A program made the translations under genes and the position numbers. The notes beneath the pieces were generated by a model. It searched no databases and was not told where the DNA came from. It saw only the letters and a program-made list of their open reading frames with translations. A stretch of 64,000 bases of DNA from Pseudogemmobacter lacusdianii (GTDB lineage Bacteria; Pseudomonadota; Alphaproteobacteria; Rhodobacterales; Rhodobacteraceae): the NCBI RefSeq assembly GCF_030848395.1, contig NZ_JAVDBT010000002.1, forward strand, positions 186,001 through 250,000, read 5' to 3'. This document shows, in pieces, positions 33,191 to 42,519 of the stretch. Every line of letters begins with the position of its first letter. The stretch's first letter is position 1.

Positions 33191-34060
33191 ATGTTCGGTA
33201 TGATCGGTATCGTTGTCATTATCCTGATGGTCTTCGGCGGCTTCGTTCTGCACGGTGGCCATCTTGAGCCGATCCTACATGCGCTGCCGTTTGAGATGAT
33301 CATCATCGGTGGTGCCGCTGTGGGCGCTTTTTTGATTTCAAATGACTTCGCTTCGGTCAAAGGCACGGTGCGCGATATCGGCATGGTCTTTAAGGGGCCG
33401 AAATGGGCGATCGCCGATTATCGCGACCTGTTGTGTCTGTTGTTCGAACTGGTGCGCTTGGCACGCGCGAACCCGGTCGGTCTTGAGGAGCATGTTGAAA
33501 ACCCTGAAGGGTCTTCGATTTTTGCGCGCTACCCAAAGATTCAGCGCGACCATGCCGCCGTCGATCTGATCTGCGATACTTTGCGTGTCGCTTCGATGAA
33601 CTATGACGACCCGCATCAGGTGGAAGAGGTGCTCGACAAAAGGATGGAGGCGCAGTTGAATCACGCCTTGCACTCCAGCCACGCGCTGCAAACCGTGGCC
33701 GATGGCCTGCCAGCGCTCGGCATTGTTGCGGCGGTCTTGGGGGTGATCAAGACGATGGGCTCGATTGATCAGCCACCAGAGGTTCTGGGGGCCATGATCG
33801 GTTCGGCCTTGGTGGGCACGTTCTTGGGGGTGTTTCTGGCATATGGCTTGGTCGGCCCCTTCGCCGCCCGAGTGAAGCAAGTTGTTGAAGAGGATGCGCA
33901 TTTTTTTCAACTCATTCGCGAAGTTTTGGTGGCAAACCTGCACCATCACCCCGCCAACATTTGCATCGAGGTCGGCCGCCAAAACACGCCGCATCACATG
34001 CGCCCCGGCTTTGGCGATCTTGAAGAGGCCCTGCGCGCCTTAAAGCAGGAGGCGGCCTGA
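33191..34060 (+). CDS. motA: Flagellar stator protein MotA
   Basis: A 289-residue proton-channel stator subunit with four membrane helices, two N-terminal (GIVVIILMVFGGFVLHGG and MIIIGGAAVGAFLIS) and two C-terminal (LPALGIVAAVLGVIKTMGSI and GTFLGVFLAYGLVGPF). The charged cytoplasmic loop between them contacts FliG. ATG 33191 gives the standard MFGMIGIVV start; the longer frame from 33164 is unlikely. The next gene overlaps by one base. A motB gene, which should partner it, is absent from this window. Confidence 0.95.
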   Translation: MFGMIGIVVIILMVFGGFVLHGGHLEPILHALPFEMIIIGGAAVGAFLISNDFASVKGTVRDIGMVFKGPKWAIADYRDLLCLLFELVRLARANPVGLEEHVENPEGSSIFARYPKIQRDHAAVDLICDTLRVASMNYDDPHQVEEVLDKRMEAQLNHALHSSHALQTVADGLPALGIVAAVLGVIKTMGSIDQPPEVLGAMIGSALVGTFLGVFLAYGLVGPFAARVKQVVEEDAHFFQLIREVLVANLHHHPANICIEVGRQNTPHHMRPGFGDLEEALRALKQEAA

Positions 34061-36240
34061 TGCTAAAAATCTGCCAACCCCCTCGCGTGAGCTATATATT
34101 CTTCATCGGACTCGTTTGGCTTTGCGCTTTTGTCCCTTCTGCGATGGCCGAAACGGCCCGCGTCACCGGCGGCGAACACGCGGATTTCACGCGCATCGTG
34201 GTTGAGGCAAAGGGCATTGGCGATTGGCGCTTTGGTCGCGCGAATGATGGTTATGAACTTGAGCTGCCGCCCGAGGTGACGGGCTATGACGTCACCGCAG
34301 CCTTTCATAAGATCCCCCGCGATCGCGTCACGGCACTATGGCGCGCGCCGGAGAATGGTCGTCTGCGCATAGGTTTGGCCTGTCCCTGTCACGCCATCGC
34401 CTTTGAGTTTCGCGCCGGGATTGTCGTGATTGACATTCACTCAGGCGCGCCGCCGCAAGGCTCGGCCTTTGAAGCACCGCTCGATCCGCCATCGCCTGAG
34501 GGGGGGCAAGATCCACCTCCGCCAACTGCAGGCTATGATTGGCGCGCCGCCGTGCGGGCCGAGAAGGCGCAAGGGCCTGAGCCTGGGGTGCCGCTGCCTT
34601 TGCCAACGGGGGAAATCTCCTTGGATCCGCTGCGCGATGCGCTGTTGGCGCAGATCAGCCGGGGTTCCGCTGAAGGCGTCGTTGATGTGGTTGAGACTTT
34701 GCCCAAGCCTGCGGCCGAGGCGCCGGTGATCGCAGAAAGCCCGTGGTCACGGGTTGCAGTGGGGGAGTTGCCGGGCCTTCGGGTCGCGGGCGAACGAGAT
34801 GGCTTGGGGGCGATGACGGCAGATGGCGGTCGTTGCACCACTGATGCAGAACTTGATCTGGCGAACTGGGGCCTTGATGGCCCGGTTGTCGGCCAAATTG
34901 GCCCCGGCCGATCCGGTCTGCTGTCAGAGTTCGATGATCCGCAGCCCGAGGCAATCCTGCGTGCTGCAAGGTTGCACCTTCACCTCGGTTTCGGTGCCGA
35001 GGCGCGACAAATCTTGCAGATGCTGCAAGGCCATGAGGCCCAAGATGCCGCGATTCTGACGGCTCTGTCCTATCTGGTGGACCAAGCACCTTTGGCCCAT
35101 TCGCCTTTTGCGGAGCAAGAGGCCTGTGACACCGCCGCAGCACTTTGGGCAACGCTCGCGCGCCTGCCCGATCCGCTGCCTCGACACACCAATGCGGATG
35201 CTGTCGCGCGCAGCTTCGCCTCTTTGCCGCCGCATCTGCGCAGCTATTTGGGGCCGCCCTTGGTCGATGCCTTTCTTGCTGCAGGCCAAGAAGAGCCGGC
35301 CCGTGTCATGCGCGATGCCATTCAGCGCCTGCCCGGGCCGTCGGCACATGAGGTAGCGATGATGGAGGCGCGCTTCAACCTTGCCGAAGGTGGGGCTGAC
35401 CGGGCCCAGGCCATCGCATCGGCAGTTTTGGCCGAAGGTGGCGCCGCCGGAGGAGAGGCAATCGTTACCATCGTAGAAGCTGCGTTCCAAGGCAGTCAAA
35501 CACTCGACCCGGCCGTGCCGGCCCTGCTCGAGACCTATTTGCAGGAAGCGAAAGCGACACCGCTCGAAGCTGATTTGCTGCGTGCTAGAGTGCTGGCCGC
35601 GGCCATGGCAGGGGATTATGCAAGCGCTTTTCTTTATCTGCCGCAGGCGCCTGACACGTTTGCCGATCTTTGGTCTATGGCGGCACTTAATGCCTCGGAT
35701 GAGGTGTTCTTGGCCGAAGCCGCAGCCTCGGCGGGACAGCGCCCCTATGTGAATTGGGTCCTTACAGAGCAAGTGGCGCGTCGCTTGCTGGCGCTTGGCT
35801 TTCCCGATCTGGGCCTGAAATGGTTGGGCAAAGTTGATGCCAGTTCGGATCCCGATCTGCGGCTTTTGGCAGCGGCATCTCAACTGGCGCTGGGCGATGC
35901 CACCGCGGTGCTGCTGACGCTCGATGGGCTCAGCTCGACCGATGCCGATGGCTTGCGCGCTCAAGCCAGCCAGCAGTTGGGCGACATTGAAAAAGCACGG
36001 CAATTCTCTCTCGCGGCGGGCCAGATTGAGACCGGTCAGCGACTGCTGACATGGACGCAGGATTGGCCCTTGGTTGAGGCTGAAGGGCCAAGCAATTGGC
36101 AGGGTGCAGCAGCCCTTGCCCCGCCTTTGGCTGATCCGCCCGGCGGCTCTATCAGCCGTGGTCAAGCTCAGGCTGAAGAAAGTGCTGCCGCTCGGGCGGT
36201 GATAGATAACTTGTTGCAATCCGTGGCGGTCCCAGGTTGA
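34060..36240 (+). CDS. Periplasmic AMIN-like/helical-repeat motility protein (MotC-like by position)
   Basis: A 726-residue exported protein. A signal peptide (IFFIGLVWLCAFVPSAMA, cleavage near 31) is followed by an AMIN-like beta domain (HADFTRIVVEAKGIGDWRFG, about 40-130), a Pro/Gly-rich linker (about 130-250) and a long alanine/leucine-rich region to the end that looks like TPR or similar helical repeats. It starts inside the motA stop, so it is translationally coupled to the stator gene. In rhizobia this operon position holds periplasmic MotC. AMIN domains bind peptidoglycan or envelope partners, so it may anchor the motor to the wall. Function unproven. Confidence 0.7.
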   Translation: MLKICQPPRVSYIFFIGLVWLCAFVPSAMAETARVTGGEHADFTRIVVEAKGIGDWRFGRANDGYELELPPEVTGYDVTAAFHKIPRDRVTALWRAPENGRLRIGLACPCHAIAFEFRAGIVVIDIHSGAPPQGSAFEAPLDPPSPEGGQDPPPPTAGYDWRAAVRAEKAQGPEPGVPLPLPTGEISLDPLRDALLAQISRGSAEGVVDVVETLPKPAAEAPVIAESPWSRVAVGELPGLRVAGERDGLGAMTADGGRCTTDAELDLANWGLDGPVVGQIGPGRSGLLSEFDDPQPEAILRAARLHLHLGFGAEARQILQMLQGHEAQDAAILTALSYLVDQAPLAHSPFAEQEACDTAAALWATLARLPDPLPRHTNADAVARSFASLPPHLRSYLGPPLVDAFLAAGQEEPARVMRDAIQRLPGPSAHEVAMMEARFNLAEGGADRAQAIASAVLAEGGAAGGEAIVTIVEAAFQGSQTLDPAVPALLETYLQEAKATPLEADLLRARVLAAAMAGDYASAFLYLPQAPDTFADLWSMAALNASDEVFLAEAAASAGQRPYVNWVLTEQVARRLLALGFPDLGLKWLGKVDASSDPDLRLLAAASQLALGDATAVLLTLDGLSSTDADGLRAQASQQLGDIEKARQFSLAAGQIETGQRLLTWTQDWPLVEAEGPSNWQGAAALAPPLADPPGGSISRGQAQAEESAAARAVIDNLLQSVAVPG

Positions 36241-36325
36241 GCCGCCCTTAACCATCCAGCAAGGTCTGCAGGCTTATCGTAAGTCCGATCGCAACACAGA
36301 TGGCAGAAGCCAGACTGGATCTTCT

Positions 36326-37045
36326 ATGAAGCCTTGTCGCCTCTTGGGTAATCTCCGCCTGTTCGTAGCGGTTTTGACGGGCGTAATGGTGTCGATCACG
36401 GGCCTGTCGGTGGCCCAGGCACAGGATCTGTCGGTGCGTGAAACGGCCGCCCTCTGCCTGCGCGCTGCAAAAGAAGCAGCGCATGAGACCGGGGTTCCGC
36501 TGCAACTGCTTCAGGCCCTTACCCTGACCGAGACGGGACGCCGGGGGGAGGCTGGTTTGCAACCTTGGCCTTGGACACTCAATCTGGCCGGCGAAGGCCA
36601 GTGGTTCGCCACGCAAAGTGATGCTTTGACGGCCCTGTCAGAGGCTATCGCCGCAGGCCAGACCAACGTCGATATCGGCTGTTTTCAACTGAATTATCAC
36701 TGGCATAGCGCCGCATTTTCCTCGCTTGAGGATATGTTGGACCCACAACGCAATGCCCATTACGCGGCAAAATTTGTGGCCCGCCATGCCGTCGAACAAG
36801 GCGATTGGGTTGCCGCGGCGGGGGCCTTTCATTCGGCGACGCCGGAGCGGGCCGAGATCTATCTGGCCCGGTTCGAGCCGATCTATGCGGCGCTGGGATC
36901 AGCGGGCGCATCTGCTGGGCTAAGGGATGAAACACGAAGAACGCGCAATAACCGCTTCCCGCTGTTGCTGGCAGGAAGCGCGGGCTCGCCTGGGTCTGTG
37001 GTGCCACTGCGCCCTGGCGGGCAGGCGCTGATTGGAGGGCCGTGA
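36326..37045 (+). CDS. Flagellar lytic transglycosylase (SltF-like)
   Basis: A 239-residue exported muramidase-type protein. Signal peptide ends near AQAQ (about 33). The catalytic Glu69 lies in LTLTETGR, the SLT-domain ES/ET position, and NVDIGCFQLNYHWH (about 113-126) is the second SLT motif. It should open peptidoglycan for the rod, replacing the C-terminal muramidase that enteric FlgJ carries; the FlgJ-like protein at 50604 is a rod-binding domain alone. In Rhodobacter sphaeroides the separate enzyme is SltF; orthology is inferred. Confidence 0.82.
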   Translation: MKPCRLLGNLRLFVAVLTGVMVSITGLSVAQAQDLSVRETAALCLRAAKEAAHETGVPLQLLQALTLTETGRRGEAGLQPWPWTLNLAGEGQWFATQSDALTALSEAIAAGQTNVDIGCFQLNYHWHSAAFSSLEDMLDPQRNAHYAAKFVARHAVEQGDWVAAAGAFHSATPERAEIYLARFEPIYAALGSAGASAGLRDETRRTRNNRFPLLLAGSAGSPGSVVPLRPGGQALIGGP

Positions 37046-37046
37046 C

Positions 37047-39119
37047 ATGAGGCTGGAGCACTCAACCCTGTTGTTCCGACCTACGGTCCTGCTTGCGCTG
37101 GCGCTTATGGCTGTGATCGCCATGATGGTTTTGCCGGTGCCAGCGGTCGTGGTCGATATCGGTCTCGCCATCAGCTTCGCTCTGGCGATTCTCATGCTTA
37201 CCGTCACACTTTTCATCGAACGGCCGTTGGACTTCTCGGCCTTCCCAACAATCCTTTTGGCCTCATTGCTGTTGCGGCTGTCGCTCAATGTCTCCTCGAC
37301 CAAACTGATCATCGGGCAGGGCCACACCGGCACCGATGCAGCTGGCCATGTCATTGAAGGATTTGCCAATTTCATCATGGGCGGAAATTTGATTCTGGGG
37401 CTGGTGATCTTCGTCGTTCTGATGATCGTCAATTTCATCGTGATCACCAAAGGCGCCGGCCGCATGGCCGAGGTGGGTGCGCGCTTCGCATTGGACGGCA
37501 TGCCGGGCAAGCAACTGGCGATTGACGCGGATATGTCTGCTGGCGCGATCACACATGAAGAGGCTAAGCGCCGACGTGAAACGGAGCTGGCCGAGACGAA
37601 TTTCTTTGGTTCGCTTGATGGGGCGTCTAAATTCGTCAAAGGCGATGCAATTGCTGGGCTTTTGGTTACGGCATTGAATCTGATCGTGGGTCTGGCCGTC
37701 GGAATTTTCATGCATGGGCTGGCGATTGGGCAGGCGTTTCAAACCTATTCGATCCTCACCATCGGTGACGGCCTGGTTGGGCAAATCCCAAGCGTCATCA
37801 CCTCCGTCGCCGCGGCACTTTTGCTCTCTCGCGGGGGCGGAAAAGGTGCGGCAGATGTCAGCTTTTTCGCTCAGCTGGGCCGCTTTCCGGCAGCATTGGG
37901 GACGGTTGCGGCCCTCATGGCTCTATTCGCGGTCGTTCCCGGAATGCCATTCCTTCCTTTCATTTCCGCAGCGATCATTCTGGCCATCGCTGCTTCGGCC
38001 GGTCTGCGCCGGCTCAAAACCCCCATTGCCGAGGTTGTCAAACCGGCTGCGCAAAATGCGCGACGGCCCATCGGCGACCTTTTGGATTTTGACGAAATTC
38101 ATATCGAGTTTGCGCCCGATTTGGTGGCGATGGCTCTGGACCCTGCCACTGGCTTGGACGGCAGAATCTCCAATATGCGAAATCACATAGCGGCTGGCTT
38201 TGGGGTGATTCTGCCTGAGGTTCGATTGACCGATGAGCCGGTCTTGTCGCCCGGACAATATCGCATCCGCATCCAAGGGGTTGAGCGCGTGTCGGACCAA
38301 CTTCGGACAGATCGGGTGTTGGTGCTGCTTGCCGATGGCATTGCCGCGCCGCCCGGCGATGACGTGCGCGAGCCTGTCTATGGCGCTCCGGCGCGGTGGA
38401 TCAGACATGATCTGCAAGAGGATGCTGCCCTTGCAGGTTTGACAGTGGTCTCAGCGGCCGAGGTTCTCGCGACGCATCTGCTTGAGGTGATTAAAAATTC
38501 ACTGGCGCGACTTCTCTCCCTGCGGGGCCTGCGCCGACTTTTAGACGAATTTACCAACCTCTCAGACCAACCCCGCGCCGAGGCGAACCGGCGCCTGATT
38601 GACGAGCTTATCCCTGATAAGGTGCCGCTGGACCTGCTGCATTCGGTGCTCAGAATGCTTCTTGATGAGCAGGTCTCCATCCGCAATTTGCCGCTGATCC
38701 TTGAGTCGATTGCCGAGGCGCGGTCCCTTGGCAGTCCTGAAGCGGTTTGTGAGCATGTTCGCCAAAGGCTTGGTTTCCAGATCGTCGCCGGGCTCAAGCG
38801 GCCCGATGGAAGCATCCCCTTGATCCAGCTGGATCCCGATTGGGAACGCACCTTTGCCGCACATCAGATGGATGGCGAGCGTGGCCCGCGCGATGTCGCG
38901 CTGCCACCTGACATTTTCGCAAAACTGGCCAATGGAATCGGCGACAAAGTCAGCCGCGCGATGGAAAGCGGCACGCAGGCCGCCCTGGTCACCTCTGCAG
39001 TGCGACGGCGCTTTTTGCGAACGGTTGTTCAGGCCAAAGGCATCCAAGCGCCGGTACTTTCTTATGAGGAGATCGGTCTTGAGGTGCGCCCAGCCCTTCT
39101 GGGACAGGTCGCGGCATGA
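37047..39119 (+). CDS. flhA: Flagellar export gate protein FlhA
   Basis: A 690-residue export gate with about eight N-terminal helices (to about 320) and a cytoplasmic domain that binds chaperone-substrate complexes. The FHIPEP signature GRMAEVGARFALDGMPGKQ lies at residues 138-156, and RLSLNVSSTKLIIGQ at 77-91 is also conserved. ATG 37047 is preferred because GGAGGG lies just before it; a TTG at 37032 would place that site inside the gene. The stop overlaps the fliR start. Confidence 0.97.
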   Translation: MRLEHSTLLFRPTVLLALALMAVIAMMVLPVPAVVVDIGLAISFALAILMLTVTLFIERPLDFSAFPTILLASLLLRLSLNVSSTKLIIGQGHTGTDAAGHVIEGFANFIMGGNLILGLVIFVVLMIVNFIVITKGAGRMAEVGARFALDGMPGKQLAIDADMSAGAITHEEAKRRRETELAETNFFGSLDGASKFVKGDAIAGLLVTALNLIVGLAVGIFMHGLAIGQAFQTYSILTIGDGLVGQIPSVITSVAAALLLSRGGGKGAADVSFFAQLGRFPAALGTVAALMALFAVVPGMPFLPFISAAIILAIAASAGLRRLKTPIAEVVKPAAQNARRPIGDLLDFDEIHIEFAPDLVAMALDPATGLDGRISNMRNHIAAGFGVILPEVRLTDEPVLSPGQYRIRIQGVERVSDQLRTDRVLVLLADGIAAPPGDDVREPVYGAPARWIRHDLQEDAALAGLTVVSAAEVLATHLLEVIKNSLARLLSLRGLRRLLDEFTNLSDQPRAEANRRLIDELIPDKVPLDLLHSVLRMLLDEQVSIRNLPLILESIAEARSLGSPEAVCEHVRQRLGFQIVAGLKRPDGSIPLIQLDPDWERTFAAHQMDGERGPRDVALPPDIFAKLANGIGDKVSRAMESGTQAALVTSAVRRRFLRTVVQAKGIQAPVLSYEEIGLEVRPALLGQVAA

Positions 39120-39886
39120 CCGAGCTGATGCCACTTCTCTCCGAAATTTCTGGCATGACAGAAGCTTACCTGTGGCAGGTCGCGCTGGTTTTCCTGCGGG
39201 TTGGTGCGGCGGTAGCGCTTTTCCCCGGCTTGGGTGAGCAGATGGTGCCGCAGCGCGTGAAGCTCGCGGTGAGTTTGGGCATCACCATGCTCGTCGCGCC
39301 TGCCGTTGCCATGCCAGTCGCTGCGCCAGCGGGCATTCTCCAACCTCTGACGATAGAAGCCGCGGCGGGATTGGTGTTGGGGTTTTCTTTGCGGGTCTTA
39401 ATCCTCGCCCTTCAAACGGCCGGAACTATCGCGGCGCAATCAAGCAACCTTGCCCAAATGTTTGCAGGCGCTGGAGCTGAGCCACAACCCATTGTGTCTA
39501 ACCTGCTCATTCTGACTGGAATCGCAGTTTTTGTTGCAATGGGTGGTTTGGCGCAGAGCGTGGCTTTGCTGATCCTATCGTATGAGTTGATACCGATAGG
39601 CGCATTGCCTGACGCAACCATGCTGGCGGAATGGGGGCTTGGCCGGATCAGCAAAAGCTTTGCACTGGCGCTTTCTTTGGCTGCGCCTTTCGTATTGGCG
39701 GCTCTGCTTTACAATTTGGCGCTAGGGGCGATCAACCGCGCGATGCCGCAGCTTATGGTCAGCTTCATTGGCGCACCGGCCCTGACACTCGGGGCTCTGA
39801 TCCTGCTCGCCCTCTCGGGCCCGATGATACTGACGGTGTGGCAGGGCGCGCTGCAATCGGCGCTGGCGCATCCCTTCAAGGGTTAG
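39116..39886 (+). CDS. fliR: Flagellar export protein FliR
   Basis: A 256-residue membrane subunit of the export gate with six or so helices. VALVFLRVGAAVALFPGLGEQMVPQRVKLAVSL near residues 22-54 is the typical FliR start, and GLVLGFSLRVLILALQTAGTIAAQ the central segment. It overlaps flhA by 4 bp and is three bases from flhB, the usual order of these gate genes. Length is normal. Confidence 0.94.
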   Translation: MTELMPLLSEISGMTEAYLWQVALVFLRVGAAVALFPGLGEQMVPQRVKLAVSLGITMLVAPAVAMPVAAPAGILQPLTIEAAAGLVLGFSLRVLILALQTAGTIAAQSSNLAQMFAGAGAEPQPIVSNLLILTGIAVFVAMGGLAQSVALLILSYELIPIGALPDATMLAEWGLGRISKSFALALSLAAPFVLAALLYNLALGAINRAMPQLMVSFIGAPALTLGALILLALSGPMILTVWQGALQSALAHPFKG

Positions 39887-39889
39887 GCG

Positions 39890-40972
39890 ATGGCAGCAGG
39901 TACCGAGGATGAGGGTGAAAAGGAATACGACCCCAGCGAGCGTAAGCTTTCGCGCGCGCGCGAAGAAGGCGATGTGCTGCGCTCAGAGGACCTGCAAGCT
40001 GCGGCCGGATTGGCTGGGTTGGTGCTTGGGCTGATCTTGATGGGCGGATGGGCGGTCACGACCGCTGGCCAAGCCGGCATGCAGCTTTTGGCACAGCCGG
40101 ACCGGCTAGCAGGTCTCGTCGGCAAGGGGGCGATGCCGCAATTGGGCGGAATTATCCTGCAAATGGTGGCGCCTTTCGTGGGGATCCTTCTGACCTCTGC
40201 CGGTGGGGTGGTCCTTTGGTTGCTGGCGAGCCGATCGTTGATCTTCACGCCGACGAAACTGTCTTTTAAAACCTCGCGGATCTCGATCGTTAGCCACGCC
40301 AAGCAAAAGTTTGGCCGTTCTGGCATGGTCGAGTTCGCCAAGCGCTTTGCCAAGATGATGGCTGTCGCGGCGTTGCTCAGTTGGTTTTTGCAGCGCTCTT
40401 TGCCCGAGGTCATAATGGCGTCTTGGCTTGAGCCTGGGCTCTTTGCTCGCCTCATGGCCGAAGAAGTGCAGCGCTTCCTGATCTTGTTCTTTGTCATTTC
40501 CACCTGCTTTGGCTTGGCAGATTATCTGTGGCAGCGGCTGGAATTTGCCCGTCGTAATCGGATGACACGCAAGGAATTGCTCGATGAGATGAAGGAAAGC
40601 GAAGGCGATCCGCATCTGCGCGCGGATCGGCGACGCCGTGCCCAAGAAATTGCCACGCGGCAAATGTTGGCCGAGGTGCCCAAGGCTGACGTGGTGATCG
40701 TGAATCCAACGCATTACGCGGTGGCTTTGAGCTGGGCGCGCGGCAAAGATGCGGCGCCGCGTTGTGTGGCCAAAGGCTGCGATGAAATCGCCGTTCGGAT
40801 TAGGGCGCGTGCTCAGGAAAATGGGGTGCCGATCCGGCGCGATCCGCCCACAGCTCGTGCGATCTTTGCGACGGTCGAGTTGGGACGTCAGATTAAGCGC
40901 GAGCATTATGCAGCTGTGGCCGCAGCAATCCGCTTTGCCGAAGCGATGCGTAAGAAGGCACGTCGTAGATGA
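39890..40972 (+). CDS. flhB: Flagellar export switch protein FlhB
   Basis: A 360-residue export protein that switches substrate class from rod/hook to filament after self-cleavage. The autocleavage site NPTH is at residues 272-275 (VIVNPTHYAVAL). Four helices precede it, and the N-terminus EKTEEPT-like region reads EYDPSERKLSRAREEGDV. All key parts are intact. Its stop overlaps the next small gene by 4 bp. Confidence 0.96.
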   Translation: MAAGTEDEGEKEYDPSERKLSRAREEGDVLRSEDLQAAAGLAGLVLGLILMGGWAVTTAGQAGMQLLAQPDRLAGLVGKGAMPQLGGIILQMVAPFVGILLTSAGGVVLWLLASRSLIFTPTKLSFKTSRISIVSHAKQKFGRSGMVEFAKRFAKMMAVAALLSWFLQRSLPEVIMASWLEPGLFARLMAEEVQRFLILFFVISTCFGLADYLWQRLEFARRNRMTRKELLDEMKESEGDPHLRADRRRRAQEIATRQMLAEVPKADVVIVNPTHYAVALSWARGKDAAPRCVAKGCDEIAVRIRARAQENGVPIRRDPPTARAIFATVELGRQIKREHYAAVAAAIRFAEAMRKKARRR

Positions 40973-41313
40973 ATGTGGAGCGCGCCCGCCTGCGGCAGTT
41001 GCAAGACATGGCCAGTTTGGTGCTGGACAGCCGCAGCCAGAAGCTGCGTCAAGAGAATGCGGTCAAAGATGCGCTTCTGCGCCAATTGGCAGATTTAGAG
41101 CCGCGGGCGGCAGATCTGGGCCTTCTTTGGTCGGCTCAGGAGCAGGCGCAATTTGCCTATCAGCAATGGGCCGCCCAGCGTCGTGCAGTGCTTAATCAGC
41201 AATTGGCTGCGCAAACTGCCTTATGCCTGAAGGCGGCTGAGGAGGGCCGCCAGGCGTTTGGAAAAGTTCATGTTTTAGAAGTGCTTACGCAAAGGTTACC
41301 CGATCGTCGATAG
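40969..41313 (+). CDS. Small coiled-coil flagellar protein, FliJ-like
   Basis: A 114-residue, mostly helical, charged protein (RARLRQLQDMASLVLDSRSQKLRQEN at the start, AQFAYQQWAAQRRAVLNQQLAAQ in the middle). It has no membrane segment. FliJ, the coiled-coil stalk of the export ATPase, is about 145 residues and similarly poor in conserved motifs, so a shortened FliJ is a fair guess; no other FliJ candidate is in the window. It is last in the plus-strand operon and convergent with the fliL-like gene. Confidence 0.55.
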   Translation: MNVERARLRQLQDMASLVLDSRSQKLRQENAVKDALLRQLADLEPRAADLGLLWSAQEQAQFAYQQWAAQRRAVLNQQLAAQTALCLKAAEEGRQAFGKVHVLEVLTQRLPDRR

Positions 41314-41326
41314 TGGGGCGTTGCGT

Positions 41327-41797
41327 TTAACTGTCTTGGCGCGCGATATCGGTGATGAGGACATCCGTCACCGTTGGCCCTATGATTTGCGAAGCTTTTT
41401 CGCGCAAAGCTTGGCGCAGCAACACGAGATTTGACCCATCGGTGAAAGAGCCGCGAAAACCGCCGGTATTGGCGTGGTCAAACATGACTTGCAGGAAAGC
41501 GTCGCGCAGCTTGGGCTCACGCGCATAGATCGCTTCGCTCTGCCCCGCCGCGACCTCAAGGCTAAGTGAGAGCACCACCATCGACGCGACCCTGCCGCCT
41601 TCGACCACGGGCACGATGAACTGATTGTTCAGTTTGACATAATCGGGCGGCACAGTGGATTGCGGCGCTGCGCCAGAGAGGCCTTCGGCTTCGTCGCTGG
41701 TGACCGGGTCTGGGACCGGCCGCAAGGCCAGCCCAGCGCCAATACCGCCAGCAAGACCGATGAGCGCTAAGATAAGGGGGAGAAGCTTTCGCATCAT
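41327..41797 (-). CDS. Second FliL-family protein
   Basis: A 156-residue protein with one N-terminal helix (LLPLILALIGLAGGIGAGLAL) and a periplasmic domain with YVKLNNQFIVPVVEGGRVASMV and VTDVLITDIARQ, resembling FliL (beta-rich start, C-terminal VxxVLxTD/E). It overlaps the flgH stop by one base and ends the long minus-strand rod operon. It differs from the FliL at 31662, so the motor encodes two FliL-type proteins. Its role next to the L-ring gene is unknown. Confidence 0.75.
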   Translation of the reverse strand: MMRKLLPLILALIGLAGGIGAGLALRPVPDPVTSDEAEGLSGAAPQSTVPPDYVKLNNQFIVPVVEGGRVASMVVLSLSLEVAAGQSEAIYAREPKLRDAFLQVMFDHANTGGFRGSFTDGSNLVLLRQALREKASQIIGPTVTDVLITDIARQDS

Positions 41798-42519
41798 TAG
41801 AACGGCAACACGATATCGGCGATTTGTTGGCCGTAAGCAGGTTGCTGAACCTCAGTGATCTGGCCGCGCCCGCCATATGACACCCGCGCTCCGGCGATTT
41901 TGTCATAGGTGATCTCATTCTGCCGTGAGATGTCCGCTGGTCGCACATAACCGGTGACAATCAGCTCACGCAGCTCATTGTTGACGCGCACCTCTTGCTG
42001 GCCCTCGATCCGCAGAACGCCATTCGGCAGTTCCTCAACCACGGTTGCCGCGATCCGCAGTGTAAGTTTCTCTTTGCGCGATACGCGCCCCTCGCCGTCA
42101 AAACTTGTACTCGATTTGGTGCGCGCGGCCTCGGCCATTGAGGCCCCTTCGGGCAGGGCGCCGTCAAGGCGCTGGGGGATTCCCAGCATATGCGGCATCC
42201 CCATGCTGATGGCACCACTGCGCGACCGATCGCTTGAGTTTGAAATCTCGGCCTTGTCGTCGATCTGCACCACCACGGTCAGGATGTCGCCGCGCTGCGC
42301 TGCCCGACGATCACCCAAAAGCGAGGTGTTTTGTCCCGACCAGAGCGATGAGGCCTCACCGGGTGTATCTGAATCTGCGCTGAGGGGGAGTTTTGCTGAA
42401 TAAAGCGAGTGATGTTGGTACCCCCCCTCAAGCGGGCTGAAATCGGGCGTTTTGCCAACTTGTGACAGATCACCACATCCCGCCAGCATCAGCGACAGAG
42501 CAAGAAACATTCGTCTCAT
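41797..42519 (-). CDS. flgH: Flagellar L-ring protein FlgH
   Basis: A 240-residue outer-membrane lipoprotein forming the L ring. The lipobox LAGC places the acylated cysteine at residue 15. SLWSGQNTSLLGDRRAAQRGDILTVVVQIDDKAEISN is the core FlgH region (about 57-95), and LRIEGQQEVRVNNELRELIVTGYVRPADI the C-terminal signature. It overlaps flgA by 4 bp. Confidence 0.95.
   Translation of the reverse strand: MRRMFLALSLMLAGCGDLSQVGKTPDFSPLEGGYQHHSLYSAKLPLSADSDTPGEASSLWSGQNTSLLGDRRAAQRGDILTVVVQIDDKAEISNSSDRSRSGAISMGMPHMLGIPQRLDGALPEGASMAEAARTKSSTSFDGEGRVSRKEKLTLRIAATVVEELPNGVLRIEGQQEVRVNNELRELIVTGYVRPADISRQNEITYDKIAGARVSYGGRGQITEVQQPAYGQQIADIVLPF

Noticed and set aside
34924-36255. A 443-residue minus-strand frame opposite the AMIN/repeat gene
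   Set aside because: The plus frame has a signal peptide, operon coupling to motA and a domain plan; the antisense frame has none of these.
37032-37046. TTG start for FlhA
   Set aside because: The GGAGGG that should serve as ribosome site lies inside this extension and fits ATG 37047.
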